Of a DNA stretch of 64,000 bases, positions 23,034 to 33,195 are shown in pieces. Positions within the stretch are counted from its first letter, which is position 1, and each line of letters begins with the position of its first letter. The translations under genes and the position numbers were made by a program. The DNA is from Phytophthora quininea. Taxonomy: Eukaryota; Oomycota; Peronosporomycetes; Peronosporales; Peronosporaceae. The stretch covers positions 1 through 64,000 of the forward strand of contig JAAVTG010000645.1 of the NCBI GenBank assembly GCA_011947345.1. The letters are read 5' to 3'. The notes under the pieces were generated by a model that saw nothing but the letters and a program-made list of their open reading frames with translations, had not been told where the DNA came from and ran no database searches.

Positions 23034-23157
23034 GATTTTTTATATCGAGTCGATCCGATCGGATTCAATCGATAAAAATCGATAATCGGTATGGACCAAT
23101 CGAATCGATCAGAAGGTACAGATCGATCAATCCGATCTGGTCGATTACCCAACTCTA
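23034..23157 (-). repeat. hAT-like element end (TIR and subterminal GATC repeats)
   Basis: On -, starting at 23157, the sequence reads TAGAGTTGGGTAATCGAC, resembling hAT termini, followed by about 100 bp rich in ATCGAT and GATCGG units. No partner inverted repeat was found. It may be the outer end of the hAT element whose transposase lies at 17904-19994, or of a separate copy. Confidence 0.4.
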
Positions 23158-23682
23158 GAGGTGCCAGGGCAAAAGTAAAAATGAGAGAAAATCCTATTGC
23201 CTCGCAGCGCAGCAGCACTGTCATACGCGTATCTTCGTCAACGGAAGGTGTAATATTCATGCGTGGCTGCTCGTAAACTACGGTTATCGTGATCGGTGGC
23301 TTCAATTACTTCGTCTCTTGCTCATTCACTCTTGTCGCGACCGCGTCGTGCATTGCTGATGCCTCGACGCTTTTGAACTTGTTAACCCCAACAATATTTA
23401 TTTTAGGACAAAAATGAGGACGAAATCTAATCGATTCTGGTTCGAGCGTCCATGAAGACAATTAATGTCAACGGTGTGGAGCATCGAAAGATGACTATTT
23501 CTTCTTAATGGAAGTGACGGCACCAGTTAATGCTAGTAGTCTAACAGCTCGAAAATAATTGTTGAAAAATGCGTCTTTGGGGCTTGATCAGACGCGAGTT
23601 TGTCCTAACGTTTAGGACAAATTTGTTGGAGGAGGAGCTCCTCGTACGGACAGCCGCAACGACCGTCGACGCTTTTTGCTGG

Positions 23683-24549
23683 TCAGGCGGACACTTGGAG
23701 CTCGCTGATTCGGGGTGGTAGATCTTTTCGTGATGGTGAAGGCGCTCTGTTCTCGTTTGTTTTGGTCGAATGTTGTCTTTCCGGCTGCCGACAAGGATCT
23801 GGTAGCTTGCGATCCGAATGAAATCGATCGAAACATGACAGCTCGCCGTCCCATCTTTTAGCACGACACAATGTCACCTGACAGACGTCACACTCAAAGC
23901 TTGTTTTACAGCCGTGACGAGTGTGACCGAGATTTTCGACGTCGCGGTTGGGATGGCGACAGCAAAGAATACAGCTTCGCTGTCTTGTTCCTTCAATTTT
24001 AACCTGTGCAAAGGTTAGCGTTCTCAAATAACAAGCATAGGCATCAACAACCAACTTACCAAGTGATGATTTTGGCTCTTAGAGTCTTAGGTCAATCCAC
24101 ACCTTCAGAGTCTGAAAATATTTGCGTTTCTTGTAGGAAAATGACAATCCGATCTCCGTTGGACTAGATTCAGCTGCGTTATCGCTGATCGGTTGAAGAA
24201 CACCACGGGAATGTGGTCTCTTTGAAAGTGCGATGGCGGCGTCACGACAAAATGACGCAAATCTGGGTAAATTCTGTCGGTGTTTTTGGTAGGCATGGAA
24301 TGATGGACAGAGTGATCGATTCATCAAAAAGTCGTACGACTGGAAAGACACGAACAAAGTCAGTATCGCTGAGTAGTAAATGCCACACATTTTTACCTGG
24401 AACAAAAGGAATGTCTGATGGGCATTGTAGACCAATGACATCAGCAGCCGAAGCCAAATTGCTGCTGTTGGAGAAAGTCGAAAATGCTTCGATTTAACAT
24501 TCTTCAAATATCGCGAATAAATGTCAATGCCCCCTTCACACGGTTCCAC
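23683..24549 (-). pseudogene. piggyBac-like transposase, C-terminal Cys-rich domain
   Basis: 24079-24549 gives a low-complexity linker; 23683-24054 encodes a zinc-binding module with CILCCRHP, HTRHGCKTSFECDVC and SCFDRFHSD. The spacing (CxxC, then C-x4-CxxC-x4-C, then CxxxxH) resembles the Cys-rich tail of piggyBac transposases that binds the element ends. Coming last before the left inverted end fits a - strand gene. Confidence 0.7.
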
Positions 24550-25804
24550 AACGCCATTAGCGTCGGGATGATGTGCTTTGCAGGTGGGAGCGGTTCTCCA
24601 CGCTCTTCAATTATTCTAACAAGTGCTCTCCACATTTTCAGGTTTTGCTCCAGTGTGGCGCGGTTAATGCAATGACCAAACTGTCTGTGCTCAAAAGCTG
24701 GAATTGCGATGTTCTCGTCGCAGATCCACGTCATGTAGCGACGTTCAATAGCTTTTAAAGCTGCTCGGTACGTCCAGGATACTGTGGAGCCCACAATAAC
24801 GTGAACGACACGAATAATTGACGACGACGACGCGTAAACTATAAATCCATCCTTTAGCCCGCCAGACTCCATTTTGTGCAAAATCTGAAGTTGATGACTG
24901 GCATCTGGAATCACATCGGTGAGGCGTCCTCCAAACCCCACGCTCGTCATCTCAATAGTAATAAAAGCACCAATTGAAGTTGCCAATGAATGCTCGAGGT
25001 GCTGTGTCCGCTGCGTGGTCCGAATTTTATATTCGATCACTGCGTTAAATCGCCCTCGTTTCACGTGACAAATAGAAGCAACGTGGTCTGGAGAAAAGCT
25101 GCAACACTCATCCCCTTCCTAAACAAGGTCGTTAGTAGTACGTTTGAATAATACTTGCCTGCACACCAATCCGTATGACTTCAGCTGCTCGATGTGATAG
25201 TTCACGCTCTTATCGAAGAATTCTGAAACGTGCTTCGCAATATTTGCTTCATTTGCTGATCGAATTTCCATCTCGTGAGTGGAGACTGGAGCCATGACCC
25301 AGGCGACAAGAAGGAGGCTTCGACAACTGAATCGGTAGTGCTCATGGTGCTCTGTGACGATTCTTGGTGATCTTCTCCTAATAAACGGTTCACCAGATCA
25401 CCTTTTCTTCCGGATACAGGAAGCGATGCTGCTCGACATAGTTCTTTGAGCTCTTCGCAAGTCTTTCGCAGGAGATTGGATCCGGAAACTGTCGCTGCAC
25501 CCGCGCGAAATGTATCACTATTATTTGGTCTGTTGTTAAGTGTTCGAGTTCGGCTTAGTGAAAGCAGAAGAATCACAGTTTGTACGTCCGGATCATCGAC
25601 CGGATCACCGTGAGCATCTCCACAAAAGTCGCCATCATCTTGAGTAGCTTCACTACGGGAAATTGCGTTAAATATTTTGGCAGCAACAGAGGCAGTAACT
25701 CGAAACTTTCTCAGTAAAAACCAATCTGGAGTTCGCTGTTGCATCGTTAGCAATTGCGCGCAATCTTCAAAGCCAGAAAATAAATCGTCTTTATGAGGTT
25801 CCAC
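24504..25804 (-). pseudogene. SAP plus YqaJ-like (PD-(D/E)XK) nuclease segment within the piggyBac element
   Basis: 25202-25804 begins with TMQQRTPDWFLLRKFRVTAS, the N-terminal motif of YqaJ/lambda-exonuclease-type nucleases, then carries a SAP DNA-binding motif (CEELKELCRAASLPVSGRKG). 24504-25064 continues with AVIEYKIRTT (the E-x-K pair), SHQLQILHKMESGGLKDGF (the conserved Gln-containing helix) and a C-terminal helical region. Position between the DDE part and the Cys-rich C-terminus, with a small overlap to 25747-26235, suggests one fused protein broken by frame changes; a separate second gene is possible. The nuclease call is by motif only. Confidence 0.6.
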
Positions 25805-27151
25805 GTGTTTAATCTGTCGAGGTACGTAAGTCCACCGCCCGGGACCAGCATCTGGAAGTGTTGTATAGCACAGAGTAACTTTATCCAGGCCAGATCGGTA
25901 GGCGAGAGCATGCGCATGAATTGGTATCGTGTCGCTCCGACTGGTGAGTCGTTTGGTGGCCCAGTACGCTGCTCGTTCGCCTTTTTCGCTACTAACCGCT
26001 GATGCGAACTTGGATTCTTCCCAAACGTGAACGGAAAATTCCCAGTACGCTTGTGCATCTCAATGATGGTGCCGCCCACGTCAGTAATTTGCTGGTTGTT
26101 TTCATACGACTGGTATCCTCTGTCCAAAGTTTGCAAAACACCAGGAAGTTTTATCTGGCTTTCAGTCGCCGCGCCGCATAACGAACGCTGGAGGATTCTG
26201 ACAACTTCTGCGCTTGATTCACCTTTGGTGGACACATGTCCTCAAGAAAAACCCAGTTATCAGGAAAGCAATACCATTGTGCACTGGACTATACCTAGAC
26301 GAGAATATTCATAATTTCCGTCATCATTGTAACGTTTTGTTTGCATATCGATCCTTGCATACAATACCCCTTCATTGGATTGCGAACATGTGCCAGACCG
26401 ATGTCATCCACCGCTGGTGAACGCAGTCGAATTAAATCATCATCTAGAGAAGCTATTGTCACGCCAGCAACAAATCCCATGTCGGCGCAAAACCGCCGAA
26501 CCAACTCCGCTGCATGTGTGAGCTCACGTTCTGGGCTGAATGGAGCTGGCCAGCGCTGTGATACCCCGATTTCACCACCCGCACGCGAAGCCAATGCTGC
26601 TAAAATGGCTCGATACCTCTCATATGGCATACAATGCTGTGCTGGTGGATACTGTGCGCCATTGTCGGGGGCGTAAAGAAGGCAGGAGTAACGCCGTAGA
26701 AACTCAACCACAGCTCCACTTCTAGGAATTTGAACAGGTCTTCAATCGTTACTGCCGCGTTCTCTTCCAAATTTGTGTTAACAAAGCTCTGAAGCTTTGA
26801 AAACACGGAGTCTTCTGGCCACATGTCCAAGATTCGCGATATCTCCACGCTGCCAACGCGATGATGCGATGTGCCGAACATCTTCTGCAGCGGACGAGTA
26901 ACGACTACAGGAACTTCTTCTTGTGTCTTTGCCAGCAGGAGCGCGTCTACGTCATCCACACCAACACGAGTCTCGGTGGAACTCGCATACTTCCACATTC
27001 CTGATGCTGATTGCTCGCCATCTTCGCCATCTTCGAGGTCGGTCCCTGGCTCGTACCACAGCACATCGTCCTCTGACCATCCGTCGCTCTCTGACATCGC
27101 GTCTCCTGTGGCAGGTCGTGTATGCGCGAGGCCGAGTGCAGAACTGACCAT
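25747..27151 (-). pseudogene. piggyBac-like transposase, DDE part
   Basis: Read from 27151 to 25747 in three frames (26600-27151, 26295-26711, 25747-26235). An acidic N-terminus (SESDGWSEDD) leads to a helical region (EDLFKFLEVELWLSFYGV), then GVTIASLDDDLIRLRSPAVD, a likely first catalytic Asp block, then GESSAEVVRILQRSL and a TLDRGYQSYENNQQ block matching the conserved DRGY strand of this transposase group, and HKRTGNFPF. The assignment rests on these blocks plus the TTAA ends. Frames change near 26650 and 26290. Confidence 0.75.
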
Positions 27152-27251
27152 CCTTCGGTTTTGCCCTCAAATTATTAAGTTAAGGACAAAATTATCTTAA
27201 AGCTCAATCGTGATTTCGTCCTCTTTTAAGGACAAATTATGTTGGGGTTAA

Positions 27252-27686
27252 CAGTCCGGGCCAAATGCGAGTCGCAAAAAATGCCGACAAACATGGGCTC
27301 TATTCTTGCGTGTGCTGCGCGATGTGCTTTTGAAACATTAGAAGCAGCGCCTGACCGACGGTATCCGAGCGACTTGAATCAAGGTCCAGCGGCAGGTGCA
27401 GTGAGGTATTATCAATACCTTGATCTCCATCGCGAATGAGCGAGATTAGGTTGGCCGACCGATGACGTGCTGGCACAGCCGGAGCATAATAGTGCGGCCG
27501 GAAAACCGGGTGTAGATAGCGTAGTTCCGGTGGGCAGAAGTCTAGTTTAAAAGCTGCTGTTTGAGTGAAATACTGCAACGTATTTTATACGATTTCTTAC
27601 CTGCAGTTGAAAATTTTGAACCAATGGTTGTGCGAAGACGTATCCGATGACTGAAGCGCTGCGAAGAACCGCACGTCGAGGGAAGC
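27252..27686. other. No recognisable gene
   Basis: 435 bp right of the piggyBac element. A 92-codon open frame on - (27300-27578) has no recognisable domain and is not supported. Confidence 0.4.
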
Positions 27687-29085
27687 ATGGTACGTGAGAA
27701 ACGGTGTAGTGCGAGGTGTGGAATATATTCTAACTTTAGCGCTTGTTTCCTCCACAGACATGGCGCAAAGACCCTGTCGAGATGTCTCGGTATGCAAAGA
27801 ATCTTGTTCGCGCTGCACGCAAGCGCTGCGCAGAGAGAGAGACTGACTGCACGTGGAGAAGAGCTGCGTGAGATTTTAAGAGCGGCGCTGCGACGACAGA
27901 GAGAAGAAGTTGAGCGCGAGTCTGCCGCTGCTGCTGAACATCCATCTTTGGAGTCGGAAAGTGATGAGCTCAGCAGTGCTGCGAGCCGTGATGCATCCGA
28001 GAGATCTAGCACGAAAAGAGAAGGAAAGAGGAGGGCTGTTACCAACAGATCCAGCGAAAACTCCCCGAAAGGTGGGACAAATGGCATGGTCTGGCTACGA
28101 AGGAGGAACATGAGCTATCTGCGGACAAACTGCAAGAGCAGGTCTCTAATGAAGCCTGTAGTAGCAGCTCGAGTTTTGTCCCGGATACCTTGATTGACGA
28201 GGAGAGCGTGCGATACAGAGACCGAGGTAGGTCTGACATCTCCTCAGATATCAGTAACAACGAGACGAGTGATTTCGACAACGTCGATGCCGATATGGCA
28301 GAGGCAAAGCCAGAAGATTTACACCAAATGATACCGGAAGAAAGTGACAAACGACAGCGGGCTCTAATGGGTGATATGATTTTGGATGGCGAAGACAGCG
28401 GAGTTTTGGAGAAATTTCCTCTTCGTTGGTGCTCGTGGGAAGCATTCTATTCAGCCTTCTCCCGTTATTGTGATGAAACGTTCCAGCACCTTCCTATCCG
28501 ATCGTCGTCGTCATTGGCACGTCGAAACAAGCAGATACGCAAAACTCCTGCTGTTACCAAGCTCCTGATGCCGCTGAAATTCAATCACTACTGCAAAATA
28601 ATTATTTGTACGCACGATACAAGCATCGGCCTCGAAGCAAAGGAGTTCGCATTGAGATATGTTGGCTGTCAAGCAAAGCTGAACGGTAAACTCACTTGGG
28701 GCAATTCTAAATGGTATCTCTTCGTGCGGCCGAAGGGCTTTCGCAACCACGCATGTACTCCAGCACTGTGGCAATACTATGCTGAAAACCGACGGATTAC
28801 AGACCCGCTCCTAGTTGAAGACGTCGACAATATGCAGCCTTAGGCTCAAACGCACGTGGAATTTTGCAATATCTTCGAAAGCGCACGGGTAAACGTTGGA
28901 GCCATTAACTTTTTAACTTACTGCACATTTAGAAACTGATGGTTGTGTTGATATTTGTGTGATGATTTCCGGTGGCGCGATGCGTAGACAAGAAAACAGC
29001 GCTGCGAGACATAGACAACATGATCCAAGCGTTTAAACGGGAAGAAACCGAAGGTGTTGCTGTGGTGTGGAGATTTCTCCAAGAT
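27687..29085 (+). pseudogene. MULE transposase N-terminal part (FAR1/zinc-finger region), decayed
   Basis: Frames 27687-28193 and 28190-28843 overlap by four bases. The second has CSWEAFYSAFSRYCDETFQ, RRNKQIRKTP, KFNHYCKIIICTHD, YVGCQAKLNGKLTW and FRNHACTPALWQYY, the FAR1-like Cys/His DNA-binding domain that opens many oomycete MULE transposases. After a stop at 28843, matching residues (GILQYLRKRTGKRW; ALRDIDNMIQAFKREETEG at about 28990-29050) continue in other frames. It is cut by the hairpin at 29089; the rest of the gene resumes at 29741. Confidence 0.8.
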
Positions 29086-29088
29086 CCG

Positions 29089-29169
29089 TCAACGAACTGT
29101 CGCCTCCGCTATTGGCTGATACAAGGCGTCGAGCTGGACCAATAGCGACGGGAGGCGAAGGTTCGTTGA
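29089..29169. repeat. 81-bp imperfect palindrome
   Basis: The arms 29089-29115 and 29139-29169 pair as TCAACGAAC plus TCGCCTCC plus CGCTATTGG with small bulges. It lies at the breakpoint in the decayed MULE and may mark one end of an inserted repeat. Confidence 0.7.
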
Positions 29170-29740
29170 AGGTCGCTATCCCGAGGTGGTCGCTATTGAG
29201 AACCATCGCCTGGTTGTGAATCTTCGCATGGGTAGCTCCGACGGCGACGCTTGCGTTTTCCTTGATATTTGTATAGATTCATAGATAAGGGTAGGATTAG
29301 AGAGAGAGAGAGTAAGAGACCGCGAGGGCGATACAAACAGAGCAGAATTTCCCCCGACTTCCCAAGTGGCCAAGCGTCCTAGGTAAGCACCTAGCCCTAT
29401 TGTCGTGGGTTATCCCTGCCAGCGAACACAGACCTTCGTGAAGTGAGTGTTCGTTTGGTCAGGCCAAGAGTGAAGAGTGGTAGTTAGAGTGTATTTTGGT
29501 TTGACCCTATTAATAGGGAGTGTTGGGCGAAAGGGCCCTTGTGTTTGGAGTGCTAGTCGCATTCCAACGTGACTTCCAGCCGGAGTTATACTCTGGCGCC
29601 CCCGTAAGAGAGTCCACGGGGCTAGGCAACCTTCGTCTGCTTGTACCATGGGTTTTGAGTGTGTGAAAAGTGTTTGGACGTACAGTCAAAGGCTCGTACC
29701 TGTAGCGTCGGTTTATATTTGCCTACAGCGTAGACAGTGA
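29170..29740. other. Non-coding insert with tRNA-like A and B boxes
   Basis: This 570-bp stretch interrupts the MULE gene. It has no protein frame of note. At about 29364-29415 a box A-like TGGCCAAGCG is followed 41 bases later by a box B-like GGGTTATCCC, the spacing of an RNA polymerase III promoter. It may be a tRNA-derived short repeat (SINE-like) or part of a solo LTR; I found no target duplication to decide. Confidence 0.35.
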
Positions 29741-31670
29741 GTGGAAGCCACACCGGCTCGGACAGGGTCGGATCTGGTTCCTTCAGATCACGCCCAACAT
29801 TTGCCTGACAATCTGGAAGGTGTATTGTTGTGTGCGGAAGCTCGCTGTTACCTTAGTGGATTCCTACACCACATTACAGACGCAGAGAGGTCGGAGACTG
29901 TGTTGGATGAGTTTTGTGCACAGGACCCTGGCACTACAGCAGAGATTCACGTCGAATCAGCTTCCAAGGGCGCTCAGGTGGTGACAATCCAATAGGCTCG
30001 AATGAAAATAATCTTTCGCGCGTTTCCAGAAGTTGTCATGGTAGATACTACGCACGGTACTAATCGAAACCGATACAAGCTGTTTAGCTTGGTTGTCCGT
30101 GACGTGTTCGGCAAGGTACAGTGAATGCTAATATGTTTGAAGACTACCGGATGCAGAAGCAGGCACCGCTCAAACACTTAGGAAGCGACGAGAAGCATGA
30201 CCTCTACCAATTTTTCCTGGTGAATTAGGACGCTTCTAAAGACCAGTGGACAGCATACCTTCGCGGAGATGTCCCACATCTCAGAAACAACATAAACAGC
30301 CGTGTTGAAACAAAGTGTGTGTGGGGGGCATTAAAAGATCATCAACAAGACGTTCAGCATCGACGACGTCATTCCACGTTCATTACTCTTCAGGATTGGT
30401 CTGCAGACACATACATTCAAGAGCTTCATCGCGTTGAATCTCGTCCGGAGATTGCAGGGGAGGCGAGAGAACTCTTAGCCCTGGCTGTTCAGATTAGCGC
30501 GCACGAGTTTAACTACGTGGAGACAGAGTTCATATTTGCTACAAGTGCCGTGCCTGTTACGACGTAGATGCATCAATACTGGGCAGTGCTGTGTTGACTA
30601 GCAGAGCAAACCTCGAAGGGCATGTTATCTATTTAAAGGTTAGTATTATTGACAATACTTTCCGGTGCACAAGTCTGTGTGTTTCCGGTGCACCACAGTG
30701 TGCTATACTACCATTATGATTTCCTCTTTTCTGTATCGTTTGCTAGGTATATTCTTGTACGTGCACGTTCATGCGGGCACTGCTACCCCATATCGCCATG
30801 TCATGTACTTCAGGCAAGTCCATTGCGTTGAAACAGTGATTCCGCCGCTGTCTTTCTTTTGAGTAGGTGGATTTTACGAAGGCCTGAAAACGGTATTTGC
30901 TAAGGGGACGTCCAAGTTGGTGAGCTCATCGTTGAACCTGTCGATCGCGAAGTCGTTCTTCATACCTCCATGACCCAAACTATGATGTACTCAAAGACCC
31001 GATCGCTTATTTCAAAGATCGAAGAAGTGATGACTGAACAAGACACACCAACCTTCAGAACGGTGTATTCATGGCTCTACAATTTTGTAATTATCTTTAA
31101 GAAGGCAACATAGTATCGTTTCTCAACAGGCACCGAGAGCCTGGAAGATCGTGGAAACGCGCTCGTTTGTCAGGACGACCAGAGTCACAGTTGGCCGTTG
31201 TGGAAATGCAAGAAGCGAATTAGCCGTCTCTGTCTAGGCCAGCGCTTCAGCCAAGCACTACGCCCGCCAATACTGATCGTGATAATTCTCGCATAAAGGA
31301 AACTACACAAGTAGGGCCGAAGTCAAACCGACGGCGGCAGCAGCAAAAACACAGCACTTGGAGGCCCGGATGATGAGGCGCCTGCAGCGCAATATGGTTT
31401 TACGTTTGCTTCCCCACCGAAAGTAATTGACCTCTCGCGAAAAGCAAAAACAAAACTAGATCGCGCTAAAAACCTCCGACTGGCACGAGAGCTAGCCAGG
31501 CAGATTGGCAATAACAAAGAACACCGCTGCATTACGCTAGACGATGCTGACATCTTGCTGCAGGGAACGTACTCCTACTCAGAAACGAATGGCGTGATGG
31601 CGGCTCTTAATTCGCCTACGGATGATTTACTGCAGATGTGCACGTTCGTAAATTTAACCATGGCGAGGGT
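29741..31670 (+). pseudogene. MULE transposase, catalytic and SWIM parts, decayed
   Basis: Continues the gene interrupted at 29089. 29741-29995 encodes DAERSETVLDEFCAQDPG. About 30000-30120 then has FPEVVMVDTTHGTNRNRYKL, the MULE block with the first catalytic Asp. 30230-30567 gives RGDVPHLRNNINSRVETK, the segment around the catalytic Glu. 30780-30860 has the SWIM zinc-finger end (YRHVMYFRQVHCVETVIPP), and 31360-31670 a basic tail (SPPKVIDLSRKAKTKLDRAK). Stops and frame changes separate every block, so this is an old copy. Confidence 0.8.
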
Positions 31671-31989
31671 GAGTAAAATCAGCTTGGAGCAGTTAACGAC
31701 AATGCAAAAGTGCAGGACGCTACACTAAACTTTCGCGTGGTCGACATGACTATTGTGCGAATAGATGGTGTTACGTGGTCATTGGGGTATGTTGCCGCCC
31801 CATTCGACAACATAGTGCGGACGACGAAGGTAAGAACATTCTGGATCACCGAAAATCATGCACAGAACAACCGGAAAATGCAGCTAAGCGCTCTGATTGG
31901 CTCATCGTAAATACCTAGCAAGCATAAAAAGGCGTTTTATTTCTACCTCTTCCGGGGTGGTGACGCTAATCCCCAGGCTGCATTAGTTT
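31671..31989. other. No recognisable gene
   Basis: Transition between the MULE tail and the Harbinger remnant. The 66-codon + frame at 31710-31910 shows no domain I can name. Confidence 0.35.
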
Positions 31990-32960
31990 TGACGGAGGAA
32001 GAAGCATGGATTCTCGCGAAGAGGCTGTAGTGATCATTTGCATAGTGTTACAGTCGCAGCGACTGCTGTTGCAGCCTCACAGGCTCGAGCGGACGCTGAG
32101 TATGAAAGAACGGTCACTAAATTGAACTTTGAGAAGTTGTTATCGTCACCGCGTTGTGACGGCTGAAAATCTCCGCTGTTCTCAAGTGAATTTCATGCCC
32201 ATTTGCTCGACATTCCGACCTTTTGCTACATTTGGATTGCTAAATGGCTACGAGCACTTTTTGAAAAGAAAATGGCTCTCTTCCTGCTCTACTTGGCATA
32301 ATCCGGAACTATGAAAGAGGCTGGTATGGTAATGGGGATGTCAAAACCGTGTGCTGTTGTGAGCATCAATGCTCTTCTCCGTGTGGTATGTAAATCTGCC
32401 ACAAATTTCATAAACCTACCGTCTACTAGACGAGAATGAAAAGAAAGGGTTGGAGGAATTTGCTTCTGTGCAAGGATTCCCAACGTTTGTGGTGCTGTGG
32501 GTGGATCTCTATTCGAGATACCACGCCCAGCTGAATATGAGGGATGGTATTGTAAGGACATGTACCCAGCGATTAACCTGCAGCCCTTTGTAACTGTCAG
32601 GGCCGGTTTCTAGACTACTACGTGAGACCAGGTTCATACAGCGACAAGAAAACATAGAATGTGTCGAAGCTAGGTGTCTCTGTAAAGTCTACCTTGCCCA
32701 TTGGTTATCATTTTATTGCTGCGCTGGTTATACGCTCACTTCGGAGCTTCTCACACCTTACATTTCTCGTGAGGAAGGAGGAGAGCTCTCTCGAAAACAG
32801 CAGCGCTACAATTATATTCACAGTGCAACCAGAACGGCTATCGAGTGTGCTTTTGGTATGTTGAAACAGCGATTTCGTTTGCTTCGACACTAGAACACAA
32901 AACAATCAACAACCGCACGGGATGCATCCTCGCTGCTATGATTTTCCTCAACATTTTGAT
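31990..32960 (+). pseudogene. PIF/Harbinger transposase remnant
   Basis: An N-terminal piece (MDSREEAVV near 32007) is followed by the DDE_Tnp_4 region in broken frames. About 32475-32570 has RIPNVCGAVGGSLFEIPRP, where the usual GAIDGT/S block has lost its catalytic Asp. Next come EGWYCKDMYPAINLQ, RPGSYSDKKTWN, a GYTLTSELLTPYIS block and TAIECAFGMLKQRFRLLR near 32840-32890, the conserved C-terminal block with the catalytic Glu. Interior stops are frequent. No inverted ends or target duplication were found. Confidence 0.8.
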
Positions 32961-33186
32961 TTAGAGGATGATACAGTTGATCGAGAAACCCGGGATGACA
33001 CTGAATCAGTTGATATTCGTATCGCTGCAGCATTATAACCACATTACCTTCTCCTTGCACTGTAGAACTGTGGTCACCAAGACCCACGCAGCGCCAATCT
33101 CAACTGAATTCCGTGCCTTCTTAAAGTTGGGCTTAGCAGTCACAAATCTGTAAGACAAAAAAATGTTAGCTTAAAATCTGGCGCGT
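32961..33186. other. No recognisable gene
   Basis: Short AT-rich stretch between the Harbinger remnant and the MULE target duplication. Nothing supported. Confidence 0.3.
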
Positions 33187-33195
33187 ATCACGACG

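Larger units (their letters stand above)
23386..27247 (-). mobile_element. piggyBac-superfamily transposon with TTAA target sites
   Basis: The 3862-bp element is bounded by TTAA at 23382-23385 and 27248-27251. The inverted ends begin CCCCAACA and stay similar for about 40 bp: both contain AGGACAAA-like and GAGGACGAAATC blocks. TTAA duplication plus CCC ends is diagnostic of piggyBac. The cargo on - is a broken transposase, a SAP/YqaJ-like nuclease segment and a Cys-rich C-terminal domain. Frame changes are numerous, so the copy looks dead, though the ends are well kept. Confidence 0.9.
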
